Shown here piece by piece: positions 53,099-64,000 of a stretch of 64,000 nucleotides of DNA (its first letter is position 1; every line of letters begins with the position of its first letter). Source of the DNA: Gayadomonas joobiniege G7. GTDB lineage: Bacteria; Pseudomonadota; Gammaproteobacteria; Enterobacterales; Alteromonadaceae. The notes under the pieces are model-generated. The model searched no databases. It was given only the letters and a program-made list of their open reading frames with translations, and was not told where the DNA came from. A program made the translations under genes and the position numbers. The stretch lies in contig NZ_AMRX01000003.1 of NCBI RefSeq assembly GCF_000300815.1, positions 1-64,000 of the forward strand, given 5' to 3'.

Positions 53099-53445
53099 TG
53101 CTTGATATTGGTTTTTGGGAACTTGTTATTATTGCCGTGTTGGCACTTGTGGTGTTAGGGCCAGAGCGCTTACCCAGCGCTATTCGCTCGGTGATGTCGA
53201 CGGTTCGTTCGGTTAAACAGACAGTGAATAACGTTAAAGCTGATATCAATCATGAAATGCGAGTGAGCGAATTGCACGAGCATCTAAAACGCGCTGAAGA
53301 AAAAGGCATGCGAGATTTAACCGACCAAGAAGAGAGTGCAATTTCTGAGCTTAAAAAAGCGGCTGATGAGATTAATCATTTAAAAGAAGAATTTAACCAA
53401 CCTAAAATAAATAGCCAAAAGAAGCAGAATCAACCAGATGAGTGA
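53098..53445 (+). CDS. tatB: Sec-independent translocase subunit TatB
   Basis: A 115-residue protein: [26 protein letters not shown] is the TatB signature with the [19 protein letters not shown] core, followed by an amphipathic helix and a charged tail. It forms the substrate-receptor complex with TatC, whose gene overlaps its end by eight bases. Confidence 0.95.
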   Translation: MLDIGFWELVIIAVLALVVLGPERLPSAIRSVMSTVRSVKQTVNNVKADINHEMRVSELHEHLKRAEEKGMRDLTDQEESAISELKKAADEINHLKEEFNQPKINSQKKQNQPDE

Positions 53446-54172
53446 GTCACAGTCATTAGTTAGTCACTTAACCGAGCTTAGAGACCGTTTAGTTAAAATC
53501 ATTCTTGCTGTTTTGATCGTGTTTGCAGCGTCTGTAACTTTTGCCAATGATATTTATCATTGGGTTGCGCTGCCGCTGATTGAAGCGTTACCAGAATCTA
53601 CTAGTATGATAGCTACCGGGGTTGCAACACCATTTTTAACACCTTTTAAATTAACTATGGTGTTATCGATTTTTGTTTGCATGCCGTACGCTCTGTACCA
53701 TGTTTGGGGATTTATCGCGCCAGCACTTTACAATAACGAAAAAAAACTGGTTGCGCCGTTATTATTCAGCTCATCTTTGTTATTCTATTTGGGTATGGCG
53801 TTTGCTTATTTTGTTGTTTTCCCGTTGGCTTTTCCGTTTTTTGTCGGAGCTGCACCTGAAGGTGTTACTGTATCGACTGACATTAATAGTTATTTGGACT
53901 TTGTTTTAAAGCTGTTTTTTGCGTTTGGTATTGCTTTTGAGATCCCAATTGCTATCGTTCTTATGGTTTGGACTGGTATGACAACGCCTGCTTCGTTAGC
54001 ACAAAAGCGACGGTTTGTTGTGGTCGGTGTGTTTGTCGCAGGCATGTTATTAACACCACCAGATGTTATTTCGCAAACACTGCTCGCGGTACCTATGTGG
54101 TTATTATTTGAAGTGGGTTTGATCGTATCAAAACTTTACCAAAAAAAAGAAGAGACAGATGAAACCGCTTAA
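53438..54172 (+). CDS. tatC: Sec-independent translocase subunit TatC
   Basis: A 244-residue six-span membrane protein with the N-terminal [12 protein letters not shown] motif, [17 protein letters not shown]-like loop and [21 protein letters not shown]. It binds the twin-arginine signal. Overlaps tatB by eight and tatD by fourteen bases. Confidence 0.95.
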   Translation: MSESQSLVSHLTELRDRLVKIILAVLIVFAASVTFANDIYHWVALPLIEALPESTSMIATGVATPFLTPFKLTMVLSIFVCMPYALYHVWGFIAPALYNNEKKLVAPLLFSSSLLFYLGMAFAYFVVFPLAFPFFVGAAPEGVTVSTDINSYLDFVLKLFFAFGIAFEIPIAIVLMVWTGMTTPASLAQKRRFVVVGVFVAGMLLTPPDVISQTLLAVPMWLLFEVGLIVSKLYQKKEETDETA

Positions 54173-54980
54173 TTGGTTTGATGCTGGTGTTAATTTGCTA
54201 AACGGCCAGTTTGATAAAGATAGATTAGATGTTTTGCGAGCCAGTAAAGATGCTGGCATTCAACATCAATTATTAATTGCGAGTCATTTGGCTGAAGCGC
54301 AAGCCAATCTTGAATTTATCCAAACTGAAAACCATTTATTCAGCACAGTTGGCATTCATCCGCATGATGCTGTAGCGGCAAAAGCAGAGGACTTTAGCCA
54401 AATAGAACATTTATATACTCAACATGATAGTTTAGTTGCCATTGGTGAATGTGGTTTAGACTACAACCGGAATTATTCTCCACAAGAGGTTCAACGCACA
54501 GTTTTTGCAAAACAACTTGATATTGCGTCTCGTCTACAGGCACCTTTATATCTTCATCAACGTGACGCCCACCAAGATTTTTATCAGCTCATTGCACAGA
54601 CAGATTTGCGAGCTGTTCCAAAACTAGTGCATTGTTTTACTGGGAATCAAACCGAACTTGAAGCTTATCTAGATCTAGGATGTTACATTGGTATAACCGG
54701 CTGGGTGTGTGATGAACGGAGAGGACAGGCCTTAAAAGATTTATTGCCGAAGATCCCGCTGTCACGGATCATTTTGGAAACGGATGCGCCATTTTTAATA
54801 CCTAGAAACATCCAGCCCAAACCGAAAACTCGGCGTAACTTACCCAGTTATTTACCCTGGATCGCGCAAACCATCGCAGAGGCTAAATCAATCAGCTTGG
54901 CGCAAGTCGCAAGTGCCACTTTTGCAAACAGTGTCCGGTTTTTTAATTTAGACAGTGCGGTAAAAATTAATGAGGAATAA
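54159..54980 (+). CDS. tatD: TatD-family metal-dependent nuclease
   Basis: A 273-residue TIM-barrel hydrolase. It shares with E. coli TatD the DxGVNL start, [40 protein letters not shown] and ETDAPFL motifs, including the metal-binding His, Glu and Asp residues. E. coli TatD is a 3'-5' exonuclease active on DNA and RNA, not part of the translocon despite the operon. The context matches the classic tatABCD order. Confidence 0.94.
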   Translation: MKPLNWFDAGVNLLNGQFDKDRLDVLRASKDAGIQHQLLIASHLAEAQANLEFIQTENHLFSTVGIHPHDAVAAKAEDFSQIEHLYTQHDSLVAIGECGLDYNRNYSPQEVQRTVFAKQLDIASRLQAPLYLHQRDAHQDFYQLIAQTDLRAVPKLVHCFTGNQTELEAYLDLGCYIGITGWVCDERRGQALKDLLPKIPLSRIILETDAPFLIPRNIQPKPKTRRNLPSYLPWIAQTIAEAKSISLAQVASATFANSVRFFNLDSAVKINEE

Positions 54981-54983
54981 TAG

Positions 54984-55985
<1,002 letters not shown>

Positions 55986-56105
55986 ACCATCTGTCAATGA
56001 CTCTGTCATATTGGCTGGTTCTACGATTTGTCAAAACAGAATAAAATTTTTACATGTTAGTTTATTGCAGTAATGCAAAAATATAAGAGTGACTAAGGGG
56101 TGCTC

Positions 56106-57461
56106 ATGAAAATAAAAAGTGTTGGGATTAGCGCACTAGTAGCGGGTGCCGCTATGTTATCAGGCTGCGGTAGTGATTCAGGCAGCTCCAACGATTCCAG
56201 TTTCCTGACTTATTATAATTTATCGTCAGATGTCGCTCAGGTTGAGTTATATTATGATGATAGCTTAGTAACATCAGTTTCGTATGAAAATAAATCTACG
56301 CGTCAAACATTGCCTGCAGGCTCTGAAACCATAGCGTTAAAAACTGAAGAAGCAGGTGATGTCACCAAAACCTTGTATGAAAGCGAATTGGATTTAGGAA
56401 AAGACAAACGTAATTATTTAATCTCTGTAGGTGAGTTGGCCAACGGCGATGAGCCTTTGTTATTTACTTATGAAAGCCGAGATCTAGACGATGAAGAGTT
56501 TGAGTTTAATTTAATTCATCTTGCTAAAGATTTTGGCGATACTGTGACCATCAAATTCATTGAAAACGAAGATAATGAATTAATTGAAACCTTTACATTA
56601 GCTTATGGTGAGTCGTTAACAGAAACACTAGAAGGTGATACTTATTACATTCAAGTTGAAGACAGCCAAGGCGAAGTTTTATACACCTCACCGGATGCCA
56701 CTTTTATTGACGAAATTCAATACTATTTTGTTTTGAAAAACGAAACTTTAAACAGTGATAAGATCTTAACCATGGCGCGTCTAGTTGACTCATTTACTAG
56801 TCCAACCGTTTACCGAGACGAAAGTCTGAATTCATTCTTCCGTTATTATAATAGCGCAGAGAGTTTAGGTCAGACACAGTTAACACTTACTAAAGGCGCA
56901 ACGACCGAACAATTAGATCCGCAAGATCCGGATAGCTTGCCTGAATTATCAACTGAGTTAACAGCAGGGACTTACAAGGTCGTTTTAAGTGGATCTTCAA
57001 TTAACGGTGCGCTGTATAACTTCTCAGCAGGTCAAGATACCACACTGGTATTTTATCGTGATGAAGACGGTAAGCTAGATGATGTTTCGTTTAATAATAC
57101 CGAGCGCCCAAGCACAACTAACCATCAGGTAACTTTTGTTAACTTGTTAAATAACCAGGGTGATGATGAAGTTGATATCTACTTTGTTGCCTCTGACGCA
57201 AGTTTTGAAACCACTAGTTATCGTATTACAAATACTGAACTCAGTGACGTTGCCCGTATTGCATTACCGTCTGATTATTATGATATTTATGTCGCAATTG
57301 ACGACGGAGAAGGGGCGCCTAGAGTCATTGCGGAAGAGCTCAACGTGCATTTTTCAACAGATGCAGAAGCCGGCGATTGGATCATTTTTGCCGAACCAGC
57401 AAGCGATACTGATACACCGGTAGAGGGTAGCCCTTCTGTGATTAACAGAGTGGCCATGTAA
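56106..57461 (+). CDS. DUF4397-like lipoprotein
   Basis: A 451-residue acidic lipoprotein. ATG 56106 has AAGGGG five bases upstream; a GTG at 56100 is less likely. The lipobox LSGC precedes a GSDSGSS linker. Three related blocks (FLTYYNLSSDVAQVELYY, FFRYYNSAESLGQTQLTL, VTFVNLLNNQGDDEVDIYF) look like beta-sandwich repeats of the DUF4397 kind. Probably exported to the outer membrane surface or periplasm. Function unknown. Confidence 0.65.
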   Translation: MKIKSVGISALVAGAAMLSGCGSDSGSSNDSSFLTYYNLSSDVAQVELYYDDSLVTSVSYENKSTRQTLPAGSETIALKTEEAGDVTKTLYESELDLGKDKRNYLISVGELANGDEPLLFTYESRDLDDEEFEFNLIHLAKDFGDTVTIKFIENEDNELIETFTLAYGESLTETLEGDTYYIQVEDSQGEVLYTSPDATFIDEIQYYFVLKNETLNSDKILTMARLVDSFTSPTVYRDESLNSFFRYYNSAESLGQTQLTLTKGATTEQLDPQDPDSLPELSTELTAGTYKVVLSGSSINGALYNFSAGQDTTLVFYRDEDGKLDDVSFNNTERPSTTNHQVTFVNLLNNQGDDEVDIYFVASDASFETTSYRITNTELSDVARIALPSDYYDIYVAIDDGEGAPRVIAEELNVHFSTDAEAGDWIIFAEPASDTDTPVEGSPSVINRVAM

Positions 57462-57469
57462 AGCAAAGT

Positions 57470-57504
57470 TTAACCTGTTTTTGACTTTATCAGGAACAGG
57501 TTAA
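57470..57504. terminator. Perfect 10-bp hairpin after the DUF4397-like gene
   Basis: TTAACCTGTT (57470-57479) pairs fully with AACAGGTTAA (57495-57504) across a 15-base loop. There is no T-run on the plus strand, so termination is uncertain. Confidence 0.45.
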
Positions 57505-57511
57505 TTATGAT

Positions 57512-57541
57512 CTGCAAGCAGGCAAAAAATTGCGGTATAAT
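57512..57541 (+). promoter_or_regulatory. Possible sigma-70 promoter of the cytochrome gene
   Basis: A perfect TATAAT (57536-57541) lies 18 bases after CTGCAA (57512-57517), a poor -35 with three matches. Transcription would start near 57548, which favours the GTG start at 57586 over ATG 57556. Confidence 0.45.
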
Positions 57542-57585
57542 CGTTTGTAGTAAAAATGAATATTTCTATCAAACGGGGAAAATAC

Positions 57586-58005
57586 GTGGGTATTTTAAAT
57601 AAACTTAATTTTAAGAAGCTGTTGTTAGTTTCTAGCATTGCTGTTGCGCCTTTCACATTTGCAGCAGATATGAGTGATCAAGCTATTGCTGAACGGTTAA
57701 AACCAGTCGGTTCTGTGCATATTGCAAGTGCTGATGGGGCAGCTGGAAATGCATCAGCGGGTGGCGCTCGAAGCGGAGAAGCTATTTTTAACGCCTCGTG
57801 TACAGCCTGTCACAGCGCTGGCGTGTTAGGCGCACCTAAACCAGGCAATGCCGCTGATTGGCAACCTAGATTAGAAAAAGGCATGGAGACCTTGCTTAAG
57901 CATGCCATTAATGGTTTTAATGCAATGCCTCCAAAAGGCACCTGTGGGGATTGCTCAGATGAAGAAATTCAGGCCGCTATCGACTATATGACATCAGGCC
58001 TGTAA
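57586..58005 (+). CDS. Cytochrome c5-type c-type cytochrome
   Basis: A 139-residue periplasmic cytochrome if started at GTG 57586, which has GGGG seven or eight bases upstream; ATG 57556 would give 149 residues. A signal peptide (to about FTFAA) precedes one heme site CTACH and an axial Met in AMPPKG. A further Cys pair, CGDC, after the Met is typical of cytochrome c5, where it forms a disulfide. It carries electrons between respiratory complexes. The glycine/alanine-rich stretch before the heme domain is probably a linker. Confidence 0.9.
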   Translation: MGILNKLNFKKLLLVSSIAVAPFTFAADMSDQAIAERLKPVGSVHIASADGAAGNASAGGARSGEAIFNASCTACHSAGVLGAPKPGNAADWQPRLEKGMETLLKHAINGFNAMPPKGTCGDCSDEEIQAAIDYMTSGL

Positions 58006-58013
58006 AAATTATC

Positions 58014-58051
58014 GGCCGCGTACCCTTGTTACCTCAACACTAAACGCGGCC
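58014..58051. terminator. GC-rich stem-loop after the cytochrome gene
   Basis: GGCCGCGT (58014-58021) pairs with ACGCGGCC (58044-58051) across a 22-base loop, followed by TATTCTATGTTT. The lack of a continuous T-run makes it a weak intrinsic terminator. The remaining bases to 58186 show no gene. Confidence 0.5.
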
Positions 58052-58186
58052 TATTCTATGTTTAAAAAATAAAACTCTCTCACAAATACGCGCATATCCT
58101 AGCTATCTGCTATAGTGATATTTGAGCAAAAATAATAGCAGCAAAATATACTAACCAAAGCGAAGGCGATAAACGAGTTCGAGACG

Positions 58187-60745
58187 ATGCAGTCATATAA
58201 ATTGCGCCACTTAAAAAAATTGTTAGGACTAAAAAAACAAGCAGTGACCGTGCATTCGGTTATCCGTGAACTTGCTGGTTTAGCTGCAACGAGCAACGAA
58301 TTAGACTATTTTTATTTACAACTGCATGAAATTATTGCGCGTTTAGTAAAAGCTCCGAATTTATTTATCGTGTTCCGGAATCACTTAACTCAACGTTTAG
58401 AAATTCCTTATTATGCTACCCAAAATGAACCACTGAAAAAACCAAATCTGCCAGACAGTGTATTAGAGATGGGGTTAACTGGATATTTGTTACGGCAAAA
58501 ATCTTCGCTGTTGTGTTCGTATCAAGATTATCAAAATCTGGTTGAGCAAGGCGAGATTATCGAATTGGGGCAGCCTGCAAACAGCTGGTTAGGCGTTTAT
58601 ATTACTCGAGAAAACGGTGACCCTGGTGTGATCGCACTTGCAAGTTATCAGTCTGATGTGCTTTTTTCAGAGCAGGATAAACTGGTGCTTGAACTTATTT
58701 CAGAACATATTATTCATGCGATCGACCGAGTGACTTACCATGCGCAAATGGCGAGAGAAATCGGCAGCCGAGCAACTGCTATGCGCGAACTCAGAGAAAA
58801 AATAGAAACCGAAAAGCGCTGTAAAAGCAAATTCGTTAACATCAATCAAGCCGTATTTTCTGTCTACGAAAAATATGATTTGGCGGACCAGTCCGAGAAC
58901 ATGTACTCATGTTTAAGTGACTTGATTCAGCAACAATTTAGCTTGCCGCATTATATAGTTCAATGTGATAAAAGTTCAGATGAGTGGCAAATCTTAAGTG
59001 AGCTAAGGTGCAAGTCAATTCGTTCGTTAGCCACGCAGAGGTCGCTAAACCAATATCTGGCAATGGAACCTCAACCTAGAGTACTAGAGCAAAAAGAGCT
59101 GAATGATCTAATTAAGTTACAGCTGATACCTGAGGCTATGCAGTCTTTAAAAAACTTCACGCTTGCTAGTGCTGTATTGTTAAATAACTCTGAGCAAAGT
59201 GTTTTGTTGGTGATGCAGGCCGAAGACGAAGAACAGAGCTTATCAACTGACGATTATGAAGTATTTAGTTATCTATGTTTCCAGCTTCGGTTGATATTAA
59301 AACAATGGCAAGCTCAACAATCAGTTAATCAATTCGAATATTATCTCAAGAGCCAAAGCGATTCATCGGCAGATCATGAGTTAAAACAGCAAATTGTTGA
59401 ACACAAGAGAATTCAAGAGCAGCTGTACTATGATGCGAACCATGATTTACTCACTGGGCTACCAAACCGTCAGCTGTTTAACCGTAAACTATTACATGCA
59501 GTAGCGTCCTGCAGTATGAATGAAGATAGTGCCTTTACGGTGATATTTATCGATTTGGATAAATTTAAACTGATCAATGACTCTTTTGGTAGCCAGGTAG
59601 GAGATAGCTTTTTATTAGAGGCGAGTCGTCGCATCACTGAGTTTGTTCACGAAGAAGATGTGCTCGCTCGTTTAGGCGGTGATGAATTTGTGGTGTTGTT
59701 AAATAGCTGTCCAACGGTTGAGCAAGCTAAGCAGCTTGCAATGCAGTTAATTGATCGTTTAAACCAGTGTTATCAAATTGAAGGGCGAGCAATCTATGCC
59801 AGCTGCAGTATTGGCATCACGAGCTCAGAACACGGATATCAAAAACCGGCAGATGTATTAAGAGATGCAGATACCGCTGTTTATCAAGCGAAAAAATTAG
59901 GGCGGGGGCGATACGTTGTATTTGATAAACAGATGCACCTTCAGCTCATCGAACAATTAACGCAAGAATACGATCTGCGGAGAGTCATTAAACAAGGTGA
60001 CATTCGCTATCTTTATCAGCCGATAGTGCAACTTGAAAATAATGGTGTTTGTTCTGTTGAAGCTCAGGCCAGATGGTACCACCCTGACAAAGGGGTTGTG
60101 GCCCCTAACAACTTTTTTCACTTAGCCGAGGATAGAGGTTTATTACAGCAACTTGAGTTTGTTATGTTAGAAGATGCAATAGAAGCGCTTAGCGGGAAGA
60201 GTTTACCAACAGATATCAACCAATTATCGGTCAATTTGACCTCTGTTACCCTGTTAGATAATCAATCTATGGTGAACTTACAAAGTTTGTTAACCCTGTC
60301 CACGGCGGTCAATAAAAAGCTAATCCTGGTATTTGATGAAATGGATGTTATTCAAAATATTGCGGCATTTTTACCGGCACTTCGCAAGCTGCGTCATTAT
60401 GGCGTTCAGGTTGCATTAGATAATTTTTTAACGTCAGGCGGCAGCTTCCAGTTGCTGTTTAGTCAACAATTAGATGTGCTTAGATTACCGGCTCAGTTAC
60501 TCAAAAAAGCAGAGAAAGATACAGATTTACGAACGAGCATTATAGAATCAGTAGCCATTGCAAAGCGTTTGGATATACAGTTGGTTGCGGTTGAGGTCGA
60601 ACATACCGAGCTTGCGGCCAATGCAGCCAAACTCGGTATTGAATATTGCCAAGGTCAATTTTTAACGGGGGAGACTCCGAGAAGTTTGCGATCTGACTCA
60701 AAAAAAAACCGTCATTTGAGTAAATCGCGTAAGTTTGCAATGTGA
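58187..60745 (+). CDS. GAF-GGDEF protein with degenerate EAL domain
   Basis: An 852-residue cytoplasmic protein. A GAF-like domain fills about 30-185, a second GAF-like region about 215-375, a GGDEF domain about 410-580 with intact GGDEF at 497-501, and an EAL-type domain about 590-840. The GGDEF half should make c-di-GMP. The inhibitory RxxD is replaced by HEED at 488-491, so product inhibition may be lost. The EAL domain has EAQ (625-627) in place of EAL, and DNFLTSGG where DDFGTGYSS is expected, so it is unlikely to degrade c-di-GMP. It may bind ligand instead. Its last 34 bases overlap the end of rep. Confidence 0.87.
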   Translation: MQSYKLRHLKKLLGLKKQAVTVHSVIRELAGLAATSNELDYFYLQLHEIIARLVKAPNLFIVFRNHLTQRLEIPYYATQNEPLKKPNLPDSVLEMGLTGYLLRQKSSLLCSYQDYQNLVEQGEIIELGQPANSWLGVYITRENGDPGVIALASYQSDVLFSEQDKLVLELISEHIIHAIDRVTYHAQMAREIGSRATAMRELREKIETEKRCKSKFVNINQAVFSVYEKYDLADQSENMYSCLSDLIQQQFSLPHYIVQCDKSSDEWQILSELRCKSIRSLATQRSLNQYLAMEPQPRVLEQKELNDLIKLQLIPEAMQSLKNFTLASAVLLNNSEQSVLLVMQAEDEEQSLSTDDYEVFSYLCFQLRLILKQWQAQQSVNQFEYYLKSQSDSSADHELKQQIVEHKRIQEQLYYDANHDLLTGLPNRQLFNRKLLHAVASCSMNEDSAFTVIFIDLDKFKLINDSFGSQVGDSFLLEASRRITEFVHEEDVLARLGGDEFVVLLNSCPTVEQAKQLAMQLIDRLNQCYQIEGRAIYASCSIGITSSEHGYQKPADVLRDADTAVYQAKKLGRGRYVVFDKQMHLQLIEQLTQEYDLRRVIKQGDIRYLYQPIVQLENNGVCSVEAQARWYHPDKGVVAPNNFFHLAEDRGLLQQLEFVMLEDAIEALSGKSLPTDINQLSVNLTSVTLLDNQSMVNLQSLLTLSTAVNKKLILVFDEMDVIQNIAAFLPALRKLRHYGVQVALDNFLTSGGSFQLLFSQQLDVLRLPAQLLKKAEKDTDLRTSIIESVAIAKRLDIQLVAVEVEHTELAANAAKLGIEYCQGQFLTGETPRSLRSDSKKNRHLSKSRKFAM

Positions 60746-62721
60746 GCCTGGCCTTTTTGTTGGCGTTCTGCTTGGCTCGTTTTAGGTTTATTTTGTTCCC
60801 ACTGGATATCGTCTTGTGGCATTTCGTATAAAAACCGGCTGGGTTCTGGTTTTATTATTTCACCAAATTGTCGGCGCTCTTTAGCCAAGGTAAAAAATAG
60901 CTCTTTTTGCGCACGCGTTACACCCACGTAAGCCAAACGGCGTTCTTCGTCAACATTGCCCTCATCAATACTGGACTGATGGGGTAGCAGGCCTTCTTCA
61001 GCGCCCACTAAAAAGACATAGGGAAACTCTAATCCTTTGGATGCGTGTAACGTCATTAATTGAACTTGGTCGGCTTCACTCTCTTCTTCCCCTCGCTCCA
61101 TTATATCTCGTAGCGTGAGTCGATTTACCGCTTCTTTTAAGGTTAACGGTGCTTCATCAGAATTACCTTCAAGCATTTCACTGATCCAGGTAAACAATTG
61201 GCTGACGTTTTTCATTCGCATTTCAGCCGCTTTGCCACTTGGAGCACTTTCGTGTAAATAGCTCTCATAGCGGATACCTTTGATCAAATCCCGAACTGCG
61301 CTGGTCGCATCGCCGCGTTGCGCCCTGTCATCCAACTCCACCATCCAACGGCAAAACTGTTGCAAGTTTTCTAAGCGTTTACCGCTTAAGCTGAGTTCTA
61401 ATTCGTTTTCAAATGCCGCAGCAAATAAACTAATATGATATTTGTTTGCCAGCATGCCCAATTTTTCTAATGTTGCAGGGCCAATTTCTCGTTTAGGCAC
61501 ATTGATAATACGCAAAAAAGCGTTGTCGTCGTCAGGATTCACTAATAAACGTAAATAGGCCATTAAATCTTTGATTTCAGCGCGCGCAAAAAAGGAAGTT
61601 CCGCCACTGATTTTGTATGGGATCCTATTATTCATCAGTACTTTTTCAAACACTCTGGCTTGATGGTTACCACGGTAAAGAATGGCATAATCTTTATAGT
61701 GACTGCGTTTCATATACTTATGCGCAATTAACTCAGAAACGACCTTTTCTGCTTCGTTTTCTTCATCGCGGGCAAACAGAACTTTAATCGGGTCACCATA
61801 ACCCATTTCACTAAAGAGGGTTTTTTCAAAAACGTGTGGGTTATTGGCAATTAAAATATTGGCAGCATTCAAAATGCGTTGCATCGACCGATAATTTTGC
61901 TCTAGCTTAATTAATCGCAAGTTAGGAAAATCTTTTTGCAATAACATTAAGTTTTGTGGTTTAGCACCGCGCCAACTATAAATTGACTGGTCATCATCAC
62001 CAACGACAGTGAATAACGCGCGTGAGCCCACCAAATATTTAACCAATAGGTATTGGCTGGTATTGGTATCTTGATATTCATCAACCAGTAAATAGCGTAT
62101 TTTGCGTTGCCAACGTTCACGAACTTCCTCTGAGCGCTTTAATAAGAGGGTAGGCACCAAAATTAAATCATCAAAATCAAATGCATTATATGCCGTCATT
62201 TGTTTATGGTAGGCGTGATAAAATTCAGCTTGTAGTTTGCTTTCGTCGTCAGTTACTTGATTTAGCGCTTGTGGTGGCAATATTAAGTCGTTTTTCCACT
62301 GTGATATTTTATTTTGCAGTGCGCGCAGTTTATCTTTGTCGCCATCATATACTTTTTCACTCAGGGCTTTTAAAAGTGCTAGGGTATCCTGATCATCAAA
62401 CAAGCTAAAGGCGGCCTTGATGCCCAACGTTCGGGTTTCTTTTTTTATTATATTTAGGCCAAGGGTATGGAAAGTGGATACCATAAGTCCTTTGCCTTTA
62501 CCGTTTGGTAGCGTTTGATTAATCCGCTCTTTCATTTCGCGGGCCGCTTTATTCGTAAAAGTGACTGCAGCAATCTGTTTTGCCGTATAACCACAGTGCT
62601 CAATCAGATAAGCGATTTTATTGGTAATCACTCTGGTTTTACCACTACCGGCTCCAGCAAGCACCAAACAGGGTCCTTTAATGTAGCTGACAGCTGCAGA
62701 TTGGGCGGGGTTAAGTTTCAT
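60712..62721 (-). CDS. rep: ATP-dependent DNA helicase Rep
   Basis: A 669-residue superfamily 1 helicase, close in length and motif to E. coli Rep (about 673). [11 protein letters not shown] is the start (ATG 62721), followed by Walker [52 protein letters not shown] and [12 protein letters not shown]. It unwinds DNA 3'-5' and clears proteins ahead of replication forks. A longer start at 62742 adds seven residues not seen in Rep. Confidence 0.96.
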   Translation of the reverse strand: MKLNPAQSAAVSYIKGPCLVLAGAGSGKTRVITNKIAYLIEHCGYTAKQIAAVTFTNKAAREMKERINQTLPNGKGKGLMVSTFHTLGLNIIKKETRTLGIKAAFSLFDDQDTLALLKALSEKVYDGDKDKLRALQNKISQWKNDLILPPQALNQVTDDESKLQAEFYHAYHKQMTAYNAFDFDDLILVPTLLLKRSEEVRERWQRKIRYLLVDEYQDTNTSQYLLVKYLVGSRALFTVVGDDDQSIYSWRGAKPQNLMLLQKDFPNLRLIKLEQNYRSMQRILNAANILIANNPHVFEKTLFSEMGYGDPIKVLFARDEENEAEKVVSELIAHKYMKRSHYKDYAILYRGNHQARVFEKVLMNNRIPYKISGGTSFFARAEIKDLMAYLRLLVNPDDDNAFLRIINVPKREIGPATLEKLGMLANKYHISLFAAAFENELELSLSGKRLENLQQFCRWMVELDDRAQRGDATSAVRDLIKGIRYESYLHESAPSGKAAEMRMKNVSQLFTWISEMLEGNSDEAPLTLKEAVNRLTLRDIMERGEEESEADQVQLMTLHASKGLEFPYVFLVGAEEGLLPHQSSIDEGNVDEERRLAYVGVTRAQKELFFTLAKERRQFGEIIKPEPSRFLYEMPQDDIQWEQNKPKTSQAERQQKGQAHIANLRDLLK

Positions 62722-62789
62722 ATTCACGACCGGTAAAAACAATAAAACGGGCGCAAATTGTATGCTTTTACTGCCGCTAGCGCAAAAGT

Positions 62790-64000
62790 TTAACTGCGTA
62801 TTCGCAATAAGCGAGTTAAGTTAATTGTTTGCTGGTGTGCTGGTTGTTTTTGCATACGTTTTGCAATCCGGTACTGATTGTCTATTAATTGTAAAGTTCT
62901 TTCTGTCGCACCTTGCATTTTCTGCTGAGAGGATTTTGCGGCGGTTGCTAATCTCAGTCGGGCTTGTGTATCTTGCAATAGCTGAGCGACGTTATTTGCT
63001 AAACTGCTTTCAGTGACTAACAAGCTGGCATTTTGCTCAGTTAAATAATGGTAGCTGGTGGCAAAGTTAAACGTATAGGGGCCATGAATAATGGCTTTGT
63101 ATTGGCAAGCCGCTTCAAAAGGATTATGTCCGCCTCGTTCGACTAAACTGCCACCGATAAATACAATGTCGGCTAGGCTATTATATAAGTGCATTTCACC
63201 CAGCGTATCACCCACCAATACTTGCACTGTGCTTGCTAGCGGCCCTGTCAATTGACTTTTTTGTTGGCTGTTAAACGTTTTTTTGGCAATTTGATAGACA
63301 GGCAAAAACCGCTCAGGGTGGCGCGGCACTAGGATTAATAATAAGTCAGGCTGCTGCTTTAATAAATACTGATGCGCTTGCAAGATAATTTCATCTTCGC
63401 CTGGATGTGTACTCGCAGCTAACCATACTGGACGTTTTAATTTTAGTTGTTCGCCAAACGAAGTAATTTGACTTTTTTGTACGGCTGAAAGGTGAGTATC
63501 AAACTTTAAGTTACCTGTGACTTTTATTCGGTGCGCCCGGCAACCTAATTCGGCAAATCGCTTCCCATCAGTTGAATCTTGAGCGGCAACCACATCCAGT
63601 TTTTTCATCATTGAATTGGTCAGCTGGGCTAGTTTTTTATAACCTTTTGCTGAGCGTTCTGACATTCTAGCGTTCATGACAAAAATTCTGCAATGGTTCT
63701 TTTTAGCAGCATTGATGAGGTTAGGCCAAAGTTCGGTTTCCATCAGAATTAATACTTTGGGTTGCAGATGTTTTATAAAGCGATTTTGCAACCAAGGTAA
63801 ATCAAATGGTAAATAGCAATGATGAACACTTGAGGCAAAACTTTTGATTATCTGCGCCGAACCCGTTGGTGTTGTGCAGGTGACTGTAATGGCTTCGTGC
63901 GGATATTTTTCTAGCAGGGCTTTAATAATAGCGTTGGCGGCAATGGCTTCTCCTAGGGAAGCAACATGAACCACAAAACCCCCTTTTTTAGCGTTTAATT
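62790..64000 (-). CDS. waaA: 3-deoxy-D-manno-octulosonic acid transferase (N-terminus cut by window edge)
   Basis: The frame is open to the right edge, so the true start lies outside; the GTG at 63974 is not the start. It corresponds to E. coli WaaA from about the GG-x-x-x-H-x-x-S-x-GE segment onward (here [10 protein letters not shown], with the nucleophilic Glu region), followed by [45 protein letters not shown] and [16 protein letters not shown]. It adds KDO residues to lipid A precursor at the inner membrane. Lies 68 bases from rep, same strand. Confidence 0.95.
   Translation of the reverse strand, partial: LNAKKGGFVVHVASLGEAIAANAIIKALLEKYPHEAITVTCTTPTGSAQIIKSFASSVHHCYLPFDLPWLQNRFIKHLQPKVLILMETELWPNLINAAKKNHCRIFVMNARMSERSAKGYKKLAQLTNSMMKKLDVVAAQDSTDGKRFAELGCRAHRIKVTGNLKFDTHLSAVQKSQITSFGEQLKLKRPVWLAASTHPGEDEIILQAHQYLLKQQPDLLLILVPRHPERFLPVYQIAKKTFNSQQKSQLTGPLASTVQVLVGDTLGEMHLYNSLADIVFIGGSLVERGGHNPFEAACQYKAIIHGPYTFNFATSYHYLTEQNASLLVTESSLANNVAQLLQDTQARLRLATAAKSSQQKMQGATERTLQLIDNQYRIAKRMQKQPAHQQTINLTRLLRIRS

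Overview
The window looks like chromosomal DNA from an AT-rich marine gammaproteobacterium, most likely of the Alteromonadales. This rests on the Rep, KDO transferase, TatABCD and HemB proteins at the right end, which resemble their E. coli or Pseudomonas counterparts, and on a complete exosortase-A (XrtA/PEP-CTERM) exopolysaccharide locus. No species can be named from the sequence alone. Family names were assigned by reading motifs and recalling protein families; no search was run.

Layout. (1) 1-1600: the 3' part of a GT8 glycosyltransferase, then about 800 bases without an intact gene, holding a decayed IS21-type left end and a run of small perfect hairpins. (2) 1601-7774: the XrtA-associated AAA ATPase, facing a protease-prsK-prsR operon, then an ElyC/SanA-like membrane protein. 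(3) 8102-10819: a LuxI/FeeM-like exosortase-associated acyltransferase, a stand-alone ThiF/MoeB-like adenylyltransferase, and a PEP-CTERM protein behind a near-consensus sigma-54 promoter. (4) 10938-31280: a long, tightly overlapping plus-strand operon starting with prsT and carrying glycosyltransferases, FemAB-like proteins, an amidotransferase, a WalW-like deacetylase, O-acyltransferase, UDP-galactopyranose mutase, a flippase and a lyase-like protein. (5) 31249-35752 (minus): O-ligase/polymerase-like protein, two glycosyltransferases and a secreted protein of unknown function. (6) 36007-39218 (plus): VanZ-like protein, the XrtA-type glycosyltransferase and a hexapeptide acyltransferase. (7) 39184-45634 (minus): initiating sugar transferase, polysaccharide deacetylase, the exosortase A-EpsI fusion, a second flippase and a secreted beta-helix protein. 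(8) 46107-50973 (plus): Wza-like exporter, Wzz-like chain-length protein, tyrosine autokinase and outer-membrane protein. (9) 51017-64000: housekeeping and unrelated genes: DUF2959 lipoprotein, an outer-membrane-like protein, tatABCD, hemB, a DUF4397-like lipoprotein, cytochrome c5, a GGDEF/degenerate-EAL protein, rep and the 3' part of waaA.

How it fits together. The glycosyltransferase/flippase/Wza-Wzz-kinase genes can build and export a polysaccharide, probably containing galactofuranose and modified by deacetylation, acylation, amidation and perhaps amino-acyl transfer. XrtA would process PEP-CTERM proteins at the inner membrane on their way to that matrix. PrsK/PrsR with sigma-54 probably switches on the PEP-CTERM gene; that is the clearest regulatory link visible here. 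The least described part is the acyltransferase-ThiF pair at 8102-9852, which could make an N-acyl amino acid and then activate its carboxylate.
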